From NCBI GenBank assembly GCA_003139795.1, contig PLGM01000293.1:1-64000 (forward strand): a stretch of DNA of 64,000 nucleotides, given 5' to 3'. This stretch comes from Acidobacteriaceae bacterium. GTDB lineage: Bacteria; Acidobacteriota; Terriglobia; Terriglobales; Acidobacteriaceae. Each line of letters opens with the position of its first letter. Within the stretch, counting starts at the first letter, position 1. Shown piece after piece: positions 50,220 through 59,607 of this stretch. The notes under the pieces were generated by a model. The model was not told the DNA's origin. It worked only from the letters and a program-made list of their open reading frames with translations, and searched no databases. The position numbers were made by a program, and so were the translations under genes.

Positions 50220-52175
50220 TCAGAACCGAACCATGATGGCCAGAATCGTCGCCGTCTGGTTCGTCCGCAGGTCGGGCCACCAGATTGCCTTCACGCCCGT
50301 ATTGCCGGGAGTCGCGCAAGCCGCCTCCGCCAGGCCCAGGTTCCCGTAGCCATAGCCGGAGTCGATGTTGCCGCCGGCGCACACATAGTCCGCCGGATTG
50401 TTGTTGTTGCCGCCCGTAGGCGTGATCCCGCCGCGGCCGGTCCAGTAGGGCACATCGGAGTACCGGTAGCTCTCTTCCAGCCGGAAGGTGATGAACTGGC
50501 TCGGCATGTAGTCGAGGGTCACGGTTCCGTCGTGCATCCGGGCCCGATCGCCCGCGTTCTCGGTAAAGTACGGCGTGCCCGTGATGGCCGTCGCGCCGTT
50601 GATCGGCGGCAGCAGGGTCAGGTAACGGCCGGGGTTGTTCATCTGCCCGCCGCCCAGGGTAACCGCGAACAAATCTTTCTTGAACCAGTAGCGGTTGTAG
50701 GCCATCCAGCCTATGAACATCTGCTTGGGCCTGCCGTCCTTGCTGTTGTGGCAGTTGACGCCCCCGGTGTACGTCGAACTCGATCCCTGCTCCGGAGAGG
50801 CGCCCGTCGGGCTGTACGGTCCGCTGGATGGACCGCCGCCGTATTCGCAGCCGGCATCGCCGGTAATGGTAAACGCGATCTTGTCCAGAAAGGCCTTGGG
50901 CTTGTCGTAGTACTTGACCTGCGCGCTATAGTCGGCGTGGACACGCGAGCGTCCGGGGAAGCCGGCATCGTCTTCACCCATCCCGTAGTCGTTCCACACG
51001 AGATCCAGGTACGGCTTGGGCCGCCATAGAATCTGTCCGCCCAACCCCCCGTGGCCGTTGTAGCGCGCATACGACTGCCAGCCGTTGATGATCCACGGCT
51101 CGATCTTCAGCTTCGCCGTCGGAAAATACTGGATGCGAAGCCCGTTGAAGAACCACGGCGTGTTGGAGGAAACAAACGAAGGCTGATAGGTCCAGTTGTC
51201 GAAGTTGTAGTAGCTGAACAGGCCGATGTAGGAAACGAAAATGCCCGCGTCCACGTTCAGGCCGTGCTTCACGTCCCAGTGATAACCGCCCCACGCCTCC
51301 GAAACGTACCGGTAAGCGTTGGCCAGATTCCACTGCCCGCGGTTGGGGCTGCCGTCGTTGCGCGGCGTGGTCGTGGCAAACAAACCGTTCATGAACAGAA
51401 TGCGTCCGCGCACATTGTCGATGCGGATGTCGCCGCCGATGCTGATCTGTTCCAGTTGCCATTCGTCGGAGCGGAACATCTCCGTCGAGCCGCCCATCGA
51501 GTCGTCCTCGGGGTGGTTGTAGTCCAGGATATAGTTCGCGTCGGCGCGAAACTCGGGCGTGAAATACTTGGTCGACATCGGGCTGTCGCTGTTGTGCCCG
51601 CCGCTGTTCAGCCACGTCCAGTCGCCGGGGAACGGCGTGGACTTCGTGAGTCTCTCCGCCGAAATCTCCGGGGGCGCCGGAGCCGCGGCCGGAGCAGCCG
51701 ATGCCGCAACCTGGCCCACCAACCCCGCCGAGCCTCCGGCGCCGGTTGCATCGCCCTCCGCCTTCCGCAACGCGCTGGCGTCCCGCTCCGCGTCCGCGGC
51801 GTCGTCCGCTCCGTTGCGCGCCTTCAGCTCGGCCTCCAGTTGCGCGATCCGCGCCTTCATCTCTGCCAATTCCTTGAGCACCGCATCGCGGCTCACGGGC
51901 ACTGCAACGGAAGCCGTTGCCGCGGTGGTTGAGGCCGGAGCAGTCGCGGCCGTCGCGTTTGCAGGCGCAGTACCGGCCGCGGCCGCTGTGGTCGCCGCTT
52001 CGTTGCCCGGCGTGCCGGTGCCCGATTCCGCATGAACCACGGCCGGAGACTCAACCAAAGCCATTTCTACCGGGTTTGCGGTCTTCGCGGCCTGTTGCGC
52101 CATCGTGCTCAACGGCGTCAGTCCGCAACAACAAATCGCCAGGGCGGGAATGGCTTTCCATGGATTCCTTATCAT
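50220..52175 (-). CDS. Putative outer membrane beta-barrel/porin-like protein
   Basis: Signal peptide, coiled coil AELKARNGADDAADAERDASALR, long aromatic-rich region, C-terminal TATILAIMVRF. Confidence 0.7.
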   Translation of the reverse strand: MIRNPWKAIPALAICCCGLTPLSTMAQQAAKTANPVEMALVESPAVVHAESGTGTPGNEAATTAAAAGTAPANATAATAPASTTAATASVAVPVSRDAVLKELAEMKARIAQLEAELKARNGADDAADAERDASALRKAEGDATGAGGSAGLVGQVAASAAPAAAPAPPEISAERLTKSTPFPGDWTWLNSGGHNSDSPMSTKYFTPEFRADANYILDYNHPEDDSMGGSTEMFRSDEWQLEQISIGGDIRIDNVRGRILFMNGLFATTTPRNDGSPNRGQWNLANAYRYVSEAWGGYHWDVKHGLNVDAGIFVSYIGLFSYYNFDNWTYQPSFVSSNTPWFFNGLRIQYFPTAKLKIEPWIINGWQSYARYNGHGGLGGQILWRPKPYLDLVWNDYGMGEDDAGFPGRSRVHADYSAQVKYYDKPKAFLDKIAFTITGDAGCEYGGGPSSGPYSPTGASPEQGSSSTYTGGVNCHNSKDGRPKQMFIGWMAYNRYWFKKDLFAVTLGGGQMNNPGRYLTLLPPINGATAITGTPYFTENAGDRARMHDGTVTLDYMPSQFITFRLEESYRYSDVPYWTGRGGITPTGGNNNNPADYVCAGGNIDSGYGYGNLGLAEAACATPGNTGVKAIWWPDLRTNQTATILAIMVRF

Positions 52176-52613
52176 TTGGCCTCTCACTTTCACTCGAAAT
52201 TTTGCATCAGGGTATGAATGCCCTTCGAACTGCCGCGGCAAAAGACAGGAATCTCCTCTGCTGCTCCGCAGCCACTCTTGGTCGAGCCGTGATTGGGTCT
52301 TGGCTAAAGGAAGAGCGAAGGATTCGGACCTGGTTGTCTGCCCAAACTCATTTCTCCTGCTCCCCCAAAAAACAGCGGGGCGAAGATTGCATGCATTCGC
52401 TCCAGATAAGGAACGAAACGATGATTCCCTTTGACATTAAGACGAGGTCCGTAAAGATCCTATATATGTTTTTCAGAAAGTCATGAGTAGCTCGTGAAGA
52501 TACCATAAGGAAGTTATATGGAATAACTCGCCTGCAAGTCTCCGTCCCGCTCGACCCGGCGCTGAGCCGCGCCCTTTACCCCGCAATCCCCCAAAAGGTA
52601 CACTGGCTCCGCC

Positions 52614-54140
52614 ATGCTCACTCGCCGCCGCTTTGTCCTGAATACCGCCGCCTCCGCGCTCGTACTCGCTCCCAAGGCCCGCTTTGTCCTGGCGCAATCC
52701 GTCAACGTCTACCGCAATCCCATCCTCGGCGGCGACCACCCCGACGCCAGCCCCATCCGCGTCGGCGACGACTTCTACCTCACTCATTCCAGCTTCGATT
52801 ACGCTCCCGGACTCCTCATATGGCACTCACGCGATCTTGTCAACTGGCGTCCCGTCGCCGCCGCCCTCCGCCGTTACCATGGCAACGTCTACGCCCCCTA
52901 CCTTTGCCAGTACCAGTCCCGCTTCTACATCTACTTCCCCGCCGACGGCCGCCTTCGCGTCGTACACGCCGGCCACCCCACAGGCCCTTGGTCCGAACCC
53001 ATCGACCTCGGCATCGACGCCATCGACCCCGCCCACATCGCCGAAAACGGCCGCCGTTTCCTCTATATGGCGGGCGGCCAGATGGCCGAACTCACCCCCG
53101 ACGGTCTGGCCGTAAAGACCCCTCCCCGCACCGTCCTCGAACCCTGGCCCATCCCCGCCACCACCCGCATGGAATGCACCTGCCTCGAAGGCCCCAAGCT
53201 CCTCGAACACAACGGCTGGTTCTATCTCAACGTCGCCGAAGGCGGCACCGCCGGTCCCGCCACCAGCCACTCCGTCATCTCTGCACGCAGCCGCCATGCC
53301 GACGGCCCCTGGGAGTTCTCGCCCTACAATCCCGTCGTCCACACCCCCTCCCGCGACGACCGCTGGCTCTCGCTCGGCCATGGCCGCCTGGTCGACACGC
53401 CGCAGGACAAGTGGTACATCACCGTCCACTCCTACGAGAACGGCTACCGCACCCTCGGACGGCAGCTTTTGCTGCTGCCCATCGAGTGGACCGCCGACGG
53501 CTGGTTCCGCGTCTCCCCTGAGGTGGCCGCCGACTCCACCATCCCCATGCCCATTCCCGGCGCAACCCAACAGCCGTTCCTCGACCCCTCCGACGGCTTC
53601 ACCACCCCCGAACTCAGCCTCCAATGGGGTTTCTGGCACGAGTTCGACCCCTCTCGCTTCACCACCGGCAACGGCGCCCTCATCCTTCAGGCGCGCGGCA
53701 AGTCCCTGGCCGACACCTCCGCCCTCACCATCCCCGTCGGCGGCCACTCTTACACCGTCGAAATCGACCTCGAAGTCGACCCCGCCTGCGAGTCCGGCCT
53801 GCTGCTCTTCTACGACCCCAATCACGCTGCTGGCATCCTGCTCGATTCCCAAGGCATCGGCGTCCGCCTCGCCAACGGCTACATCCCCAACCGCCGGCAC
53901 CAGGGCACCACTCGCGCCACCCTCCGCATCGTCAACGACCGCCAGGAGATCGACTTCTACTACCGCCTTCCCGGCCAACCCTGGCAAAAGACCCCCGAAT
54001 CCGCCGAAATCTCCGGCATGAACCACAACGTCCTCAACGGATTCCTCGATGTCCGCCCCGCCCTCTACACCGTCGGCCAGGGAAAGGCCACTTTCCGCAA
54101 CTTCCGCTACTGGCCATCCGTCCAGGCGCCCGCCATCTGA
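52614..54140 (+). CDS. Glycoside hydrolase family 43 protein, Tat-like signal
   Basis: TRRRFVLNTAASALVLA, NPILGGDHPDASPIRVGDDFYLTHSSFDYAPGLLIWHSRDLVNW, C-terminal beta-sandwich. Confidence 0.92.
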   Translation: MLTRRRFVLNTAASALVLAPKARFVLAQSVNVYRNPILGGDHPDASPIRVGDDFYLTHSSFDYAPGLLIWHSRDLVNWRPVAAALRRYHGNVYAPYLCQYQSRFYIYFPADGRLRVVHAGHPTGPWSEPIDLGIDAIDPAHIAENGRRFLYMAGGQMAELTPDGLAVKTPPRTVLEPWPIPATTRMECTCLEGPKLLEHNGWFYLNVAEGGTAGPATSHSVISARSRHADGPWEFSPYNPVVHTPSRDDRWLSLGHGRLVDTPQDKWYITVHSYENGYRTLGRQLLLLPIEWTADGWFRVSPEVAADSTIPMPIPGATQQPFLDPSDGFTTPELSLQWGFWHEFDPSRFTTGNGALILQARGKSLADTSALTIPVGGHSYTVEIDLEVDPACESGLLLFYDPNHAAGILLDSQGIGVRLANGYIPNRRHQGTTRATLRIVNDRQEIDFYYRLPGQPWQKTPESAEISGMNHNVLNGFLDVRPALYTVGQGKATFRNFRYWPSVQAPAI

Positions 54141-54203
54141 ATCCGCCATCCATCTCAGCCTGGTGTATCGTGATGGGTAGCTATCGGTAGAGGTTCCGCT
54201 TTC

Positions 54204-54707
54204 GTGACCATCCCCGGCATCGTCGATCTCCTTAAGCATTTCAAGTGGAGCTCGTTTCATTCCTGGTTATCCCTTCACAACCTGGTCGCGCTCGTCGCGG
54301 GATCGCTCGCTGGCCTCTGGCGCCAGCAGATCAAACGCCGGCGCGCCCGCCTGGCGCAAAACTGGCCTTCGGTGCAGGGCCAGGTTCAATCCATCAACGT
54401 AGCTGCTGGAACCAAGTTCTTTGGCAAGCCGCGTCAATACTCGGCCTCGTTCACTTACTCCTATTCCGTCAGCGACGAAAGCGAGACCAACTATTTCTCC
54501 GGAGACTTTTCGCGCCCCTTTCCGGACAAGGACCGCGCGTGGGAGTGGCTGGAACTGCTGAAGAACAAGCGAATCCGTGTCCACGTCCAGCCCGGCCGCC
54601 CTGAAGTCTCCGCAGTCCTGGCCGCCGATCTTGACGCCCACTTCCCCCTCCCCGTGCGGACTCCGGAAGATCTCGTCTTTGCCAGGCCGGAAATCTATCC
54701 TCAATAG
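54204..54707 (+). CDS. Hypothetical protein, DUF3592-like
   Basis: WPSVQGQVQSINVAAGTKFFGKPRQYSASFTYSYSVSDESETNYFSGDFSRPF. Confidence 0.6.
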   Translation: MTIPGIVDLLKHFKWSSFHSWLSLHNLVALVAGSLAGLWRQQIKRRRARLAQNWPSVQGQVQSINVAAGTKFFGKPRQYSASFTYSYSVSDESETNYFSGDFSRPFPDKDRAWEWLELLKNKRIRVHVQPGRPEVSAVLAADLDAHFPLPVRTPEDLVFARPEIYPQ

Positions 54708-54771
54708 CGCTGCCCCGGACCTCGGCCGTATCCGTTCATGAAGTGCTATCCTCCTTGCCAAGGGCACGCGC

Positions 54772-55362
54772 ATGGGCAATTTTTTCACCCTCGGCCACTC
54801 CAACCACGCCATCGAAACCTGGCTTGCCCTTGTCCGCCGGCACGGCGTTGAGGTGGTGGTGGATACGCGCAGCTCTCCCTACTCCAAATACGTCCCGCAA
54901 TTCGACAAGGAACTCATCCAGCGCTCTCTGGAGGAGGCCGGAATTCGCTACCTCTTTCTCGGCGCGGAACTGGGTGGCCGCCCCGCCAATCCCGCCTATT
55001 ACGACGCCTCCGGCCGCGTCCTTTACAGCCGCCTCCGCGACGACGCCCGTTTCCAGGCAGCCATCGCCCGCCTTGAGTCCGGCATGGAGCGCTTTCGCGT
55101 AGCCCTGCTTTGCGGCGAGGAAGACCCCGCCCACTGCCATCGCCGCCTGCTCATCGGCCGCGTCCTCACCGAACGCGGCCACACCATGCTCCACATCCGC
55201 GGCGACGGCCGCCTGGAACCCGACTCCACCGTTGCCACCGAATCCGGCAAGCCGTTGGTCGCCGACCAGCCCGCGCTTTTCGCGGAACTTGACGAGGACA
55301 AATGGAGATCTACAGCATCGGTTTTACCCAAAAAAGCGCCGGCGAGTTCTTCGGCACACTGA
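54772..55362 (+). CDS. DUF488 domain protein
   Basis: FFTLGHSNHAIETWLALVRRHGVEVVVDTRSSPYSKYVPQFDKELI, LLCGEEDPAHCHRRLLIGRVL. Confidence 0.92.
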   Translation: MGNFFTLGHSNHAIETWLALVRRHGVEVVVDTRSSPYSKYVPQFDKELIQRSLEEAGIRYLFLGAELGGRPANPAYYDASGRVLYSRLRDDARFQAAIARLESGMERFRVALLCGEEDPAHCHRRLLIGRVLTERGHTMLHIRGDGRLEPDSTVATESGKPLVADQPALFAELDEDKWRSTASVLPKKAPASSSAH

Positions 55363-55739
55363 AAGCTCACGGCATCGAGCGCCTCCTCGATGTGCGCCTG
55401 AACAACACCTCCCAGCTCGCCGCATTCGCCAAGCAGGCCGACCTGGCTTACTTCCTCCGCGAGATATGCGGCGCGGAGTATGAGCATGAACCCCTCCTCG
55501 CCCCCACGCAAGAGATTCTCGACGCCTATAAAAAGCACAAGGGCAGTTGGGACGCTTATGAACAGGCATTTCTTGCCCTTATGCAAGCCAGAAACATCGA
55601 GTCCACGATCGATAAAGAGAGCTTCGCGCGAAAAACCGTCCTGCTGTGCAGCGAGCCAACCGCGGAGCACTGCCACCGCCGCCTGGTCCTTGAGTATTTA
55701 CAGAAGCGTTGGGACGGCGTAGAAATTCACCATCTCTAA
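55302..55739 (+). CDS. Second DUF488 domain protein
   Basis: MEIYSIGFTQKSAGEFFGTLKAHGIERLLDVRLN, LLCSEPTAEHCHRRLVLEYL. Start lies 61 nt inside the previous ORF. Confidence 0.9.
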   Translation: MEIYSIGFTQKSAGEFFGTLKAHGIERLLDVRLNNTSQLAAFAKQADLAYFLREICGAEYEHEPLLAPTQEILDAYKKHKGSWDAYEQAFLALMQARNIESTIDKESFARKTVLLCSEPTAEHCHRRLVLEYLQKRWDGVEIHHL

Positions 55740-55767
55740 TGCAGACCCTGAAGGTGAGTCCAACGCC

Positions 55768-56451
55768 ATGGGACTAGACCGGATTCTTTGTCTCGCCAAC
55801 TCCTACAAGCATGACCATCGCTGTGTCGCCGGAATCAGCCTTGCCACAAAAGAGTGGGTCCGGCTGGTCGGCAGGCAAGTCCCCGGCTGCCTCACCGTAA
55901 GAGAAGCCTCCTATACAGATGGTAAGCAGGCTGCTCTCCTGGATGTATTCGAGGCCGAGCTCGCCGAACGCTGTGGCTCCAGCGCCCATCCGGAAGATGT
56001 GTATGTAACCGAGAGGCCGTGGCGTCGCGTGCAGCGCTTCGATGGGACTGCCGCCGCTTCGTTTCTTGCAGAATTCGTAAGTAAGGAATCCGTTGTCCTG
56101 CAAGGATACTCCGACCGGGTTCCTGCGGACCGCTTTGAAAAAACCCCGGCAAAATGCTCACTCGGGCTCACTCATCCCGATGACCTTTGGTGGTGGATTC
56201 GAGAAGAGAACGGCAAGCGCAGGAATCGCGCCCTTTTCCGTCTCGGTCATCTTGGCCGCGTCCGCTACGACCTGGCCGTCACCGATCCAGTTTGGCTGGA
56301 TCAACTAAACCTCATGCCCGCCGGCATCTACCCCCACGCACTCCTCTGCGGCGGCAAATCTTCTAATACCTTCCTCACCGTGAGCCTGAGCGAGCCTTTC
56401 GAGGGTTTCCACTACAAGCTCGTAGCCGCTGTCGTGTGCCTGCCCGCCTAG
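55768..56451 (+). CDS. Dual OB domain-like protein
   Basis: MGLDRILCLANSYKHDHRCVAGISLATKEWVRLVGRQVPGCLTVRE...DLAVTDPVWL. Confidence 0.65.
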   Translation: MGLDRILCLANSYKHDHRCVAGISLATKEWVRLVGRQVPGCLTVREASYTDGKQAALLDVFEAELAERCGSSAHPEDVYVTERPWRRVQRFDGTAAASFLAEFVSKESVVLQGYSDRVPADRFEKTPAKCSLGLTHPDDLWWWIREENGKRRNRALFRLGHLGRVRYDLAVTDPVWLDQLNLMPAGIYPHALLCGGKSSNTFLTVSLSEPFEGFHYKLVAAVVCLPA

Positions 56452-56516
56452 CTTACCCTTCATCGCAGGCCCCTCCGGTTGCAGCCGCAACCCCAGCCCG
56501 TTAGACTTCCTTCAGC

Positions 56517-57554
56517 ATGGCCATCGCCCGCGACACCCCCCCCGAACGCCTCGTCAGCGCCTCCCGCGCCGAAGAAGAGCAGGGCTTCGAACTCAAACTC
56601 CGCCCCCGCTGGCTCCGCGAGTTCATCGGCCAGTCCAAGGCCAAGGAGCAGCTCGCCATCGCCCTTGAAGCCGCCAAATCCCGCGGTGAAGCCCTCGATC
56701 ACGTCCTCCTCTTCGGCCCACCCGGCCTGGGCAAGACCACCCTGGCCACCATCATCGCCAATGAACTCGACGTCGGCTTCCAGCAGACCTCCGGCCCGGC
56801 GCTCCAGATCCAGGGCGACCTCACCGCCATCCTCACCAACCTCCGCGAGCGCCAGGTCCTCTTTCTCGACGAAATCCACCGCATGCAGCCGGTCCTCGAA
56901 GAAAAGCTCTACACCGCCCTCGAGGATTACAAGCTCGACATCATCATCGGCCAGGGCCCCGCGGCGCGCACCCACGTCATGGAGATCCGCCCCTTCACCT
57001 TTATCGGCGCCACCACCCGCCCTGGCCTGCTCAGCTCGCCCTTGCGTTCCCGCTTCGGCATTCTCCTCCGCCTCGAGTTCTACACTGAAGAGGAACTCCG
57101 CTTCATCGTCGAGCGCTCCGCCGAAGTCATGCAGGTGCCTATCGACACCGACGGCGCCTCCGAAATCGCCCTCCGTTCCCGCGGCACCCCCCGCATCGCC
57201 AACCGCCTGCTCCGCCGCGTCCGCGACTACGCCCAGGTCCGCGGCTCTGGAACCATCGACCGCCCCACCGCCAACGCCGCTCTCACCATGCTTGAAGTCG
57301 ACGCCCACGGCTTCGACGAAATCGACCGCCGCCTGCTGCTCACCATCATTCAGAAGTACGACGGCGGCCCCGTCGGTCTCGGCACTCTCGCCGCAACCCT
57401 CGCCGAGGAGGAAGACGCCCTCGAAGAGGTCTACGAGCCGTTCCTCATCCAGATCGGCTTTCTCGACCGCACACCCCGCGGCCGCATGGCCACGCGCCTC
57501 GCCTACGAGCACTTCGGCCTGACCATACCCGGCCGCCAGACGCCCCTGTTTTAG
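56517..57554 (+). CDS. ruvB: Holliday junction branch migration helicase RuvB
   Basis: [71 protein letters not shown]. Confidence 0.97.
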   Translation: MAIARDTPPERLVSASRAEEEQGFELKLRPRWLREFIGQSKAKEQLAIALEAAKSRGEALDHVLLFGPPGLGKTTLATIIANELDVGFQQTSGPALQIQGDLTAILTNLRERQVLFLDEIHRMQPVLEEKLYTALEDYKLDIIIGQGPAARTHVMEIRPFTFIGATTRPGLLSSPLRSRFGILLRLEFYTEEELRFIVERSAEVMQVPIDTDGASEIALRSRGTPRIANRLLRRVRDYAQVRGSGTIDRPTANAALTMLEVDAHGFDEIDRRLLLTIIQKYDGGPVGLGTLAATLAEEEDALEEVYEPFLIQIGFLDRTPRGRMATRLAYEHFGLTIPGRQTPLF

Positions 57555-57600
57555 CCCGGACAGGAGTTGTGGCCGACACGCAAACCGGCGGACGATGCTA

Positions 57601-57680
57601 TTTGCTGATTCGCTGACTTGTTAACTCGCTGAGTTGCTGACTCGTTAACTTGCTAACTCGCTAACTTGCTAACTTGCTAA
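57601..57680. repeat. Octanucleotide tandem array, 10 units near CTTGCTAA
   Basis: TTTGCTGA TTCGCTGA CTTGTTAA CTCGCTGA GTTGCTGA CTCGTTAA CTTGCTAA CTCGCTAA CTTGCTAA CTTGCTAA. Confidence 0.92.
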
Positions 57681-57708
57681 CATCCCGACCAACCCCAGGA
57701 GGACTCCC

Positions 57709-58266
57709 ATGGCACTCACTGAATCCACCATGCTCAAACTCGGTACCACCGCACCTGACTTCGCACTCACCGACGTAGTCAAGAGGAAGCTCGTGAGCCG
57801 CGATGACTTTCGCGACCAAAAGGCGCTGCTCGTCTTCTTCATCTGCACCCACTGCCCCTACGTCAAGCACGTCAATGAAGGCCTCGCCGCGCTCGGCCGC
57901 GACTACGCCGCCCAGCCCATTGGCATCGTCGCCATCAGCAGCAACGACGTCACCACCCACCCCGAGGACAGCCCCGCCGGACTCAAGCGGCAGGCTGAAA
58001 CCTACGCCTTCGTCTTTCCCTACCTGTACGACGAAACGCAAGCTGTAGCCCACGCCTACAAAGCCGCCTGCACCCCGGACTTCTTCCTCTTCGACGCCGA
58101 CCGGCGCCTCGTGTATCGCGGCCAATTCGACTCCAGCCGCCCCGGCAGCGGCATTCCCGTCACCGGCGAAGACCTTCGCGCCGCAATAGACCAGGTTCTC
58201 GCCGGCCAACCGGTCCCCGCCGACCAGCGCCCCTCCATCGGCTGCAACATCAAGTGGAAGGCATAA
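57709..58266 (+). CDS. AhpC/TSA-type thioredoxin-fold protein
   Basis: APDFALTDVVKRKLVSRDDFRDQKALLVFFICTHCPYVKHV. Confidence 0.88.
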   Translation: MALTESTMLKLGTTAPDFALTDVVKRKLVSRDDFRDQKALLVFFICTHCPYVKHVNEGLAALGRDYAAQPIGIVAISSNDVTTHPEDSPAGLKRQAETYAFVFPYLYDETQAVAHAYKAACTPDFFLFDADRRLVYRGQFDSSRPGSGIPVTGEDLRAAIDQVLAGQPVPADQRPSIGCNIKWKA

Positions 58267-58269
58267 GCA

Positions 58270-58355
58270 AAGCGGAGTTAGCGGGGTCGGCGGAGTTAGC
58301 GGAGCTACTGCGGAAGCACTGTCAACTAACTCCGCTAACCGCGCTAACTCCGCTT
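58270..58355. repeat. Inverted repeat of 9-mers (GCGGAGTTA) between convergent genes, possible bidirectional terminator
   Basis: Left GCGGAGTTAGCGGGGTCGGCGGAGTTAGCGG, right CTAACTCCGCTAACCGCGCTAACTCCGC. Confidence 0.8.
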
Positions 58356-59230
58356 CACAACCCCAACCCCTTCAAATACTCCCTGAACTTCGGCCCAAGA
58401 TCGGCTCGCTTCAGCGCAAACTCCACCGTCGCCTGCAGCATCCCGAACTTGTCGCCGGCGTCGTACCGCTTGCCCTCGAACGTGTAGCCGAAAACCTTCT
58501 CTTCCTGCACCAGCGCCTTGATCCCGTCCGTCAGTTGAATCTCGCCGATTGCGCCGGGTTTCGTCTTCTCCAGCAGCTCGAACACGCGCGGCGTCAGCAC
58601 ATATCGCCCGATAATCGCCAGCTTTGACGGTGCATCTTCAAATTTCGGCTTCTCCACCATCCCCGTGCAGTTGTAAATCCGCCAGTTATCCGGGTCCTGT
58701 TCGCCGGCCAGCACGCCATACGCGCTGATCCCCGGCCCTTCGATCGTCATCGTCGCCAGTACCGACCCGCCACGTTCTTCGAACACCCCGATCATCTGCT
58801 TCAGGCAAGGCGTCTCGGCATCGATCACATCGTCGGGCAGAATCACCGCAAACGGCTCATCCCCCACCAGGTCCTTCGCGCACCACACCGCGTGCCCCAG
58901 ACCCAGCGGCTCCTTCTGCCGCACATAGCTGATCCGCGCCATCGAGGACACGCCTCGCGACACCGCCAGCAGTTCATCCTTGTGCTTCCGTTCCAGGGTA
59001 GCGTCTAACTCGTAACTGATGTCGAAGTGATCCTCCATCGCGCCCTTGCCCCGGCCCGTCACAATGATGATGTGCTCGATCCCCGACGCGACCGCCTCTT
59101 CCACCCCGTACTGGATGATGGGCTTGTCCACCAGCGCCAGCATCTCTTTGGGAATTACCTTGGTCGCCGGCAAAAACCGCGTGCCCAAACCGCCTGCGGG
59201 GAATACCGCCTTCCGAACATGCTTGCTCAT
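58355..59230 (-). CDS. galU: UTP--glucose-1-phosphate uridylyltransferase
   Basis: KAVFPAGGLGTRFLPATKVIPKEMLALVDKPIIQYGVEEAVASGIEHIIIVTGRGK. Confidence 0.96.
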   Translation of the reverse strand: MSKHVRKAVFPAGGLGTRFLPATKVIPKEMLALVDKPIIQYGVEEAVASGIEHIIIVTGRGKGAMEDHFDISYELDATLERKHKDELLAVSRGVSSMARISYVRQKEPLGLGHAVWCAKDLVGDEPFAVILPDDVIDAETPCLKQMIGVFEERGGSVLATMTIEGPGISAYGVLAGEQDPDNWRIYNCTGMVEKPKFEDAPSKLAIIGRYVLTPRVFELLEKTKPGAIGEIQLTDGIKALVQEEKVFGYTFEGKRYDAGDKFGMLQATVEFALKRADLGPKFREYLKGLGL

Positions 59231-59595
59231 TCCGCCTTCCTCGTGTCGTTCTCATTCAGTGTAGACTCATCGTCTTCATCGTCATTCGCCCATTTTGGCA
59301 GGGCGCAATTCTGACATTCTTCGCGAATCCCGCCGATGCCGAAGCGCCCATTGAACCGTTCGCCACAGCGGGGACACGGCCAGATATAACGGCAATAATG
59401 AAAATACGCCACCGCAAGGAAAAGAACGACTATCACGGGGTCAAGTGGCCAGCTTAAGTTGAGCAGAAAGAGTATCGGGAGAAGCAGTATAGAAATCAAA
59501 ATGATCCCAACCACAGCAAAAAGCTCATATCCAGCAAGTCTCTTGTATCCCGCCCAGTTCTCTGCGTATTTGCCCTCCATCGTACCTTTCTCCAT
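59227..59595 (-). CDS. Two-TM protein with zinc-ribbon-like CPRC...CQNC
   Basis: Two hydrophobic helices followed by CPRCGERFNGRFGIGGIREECQNC. ATGA overlap with galU. Confidence 0.68.
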   Translation of the reverse strand: MEKGTMEGKYAENWAGYKRLAGYELFAVVGIILISILLLPILFLLNLSWPLDPVIVVLFLAVAYFHYCRYIWPCPRCGERFNGRFGIGGIREECQNCALPKWANDDEDDESTLNENDTRKAE

Positions 59596-59607
59596 GTGCC
59601 ACCCACT

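Noticed and set aside
52827-54260. 477-aa minus ORF
   Set aside because: Antisense to the GH43 gene, Gly/Val/Asp-rich shadow frame.
56479-57522. 347-aa + strand ORF
   Set aside because: Alternative frame of ruvB, Ser/Ala/Pro low complexity, no recognisable motif.
57601-57680. Possible CRISPR array
   Set aside because: 8-bp units are contiguous with no spacers, and no cas genes are in the window.
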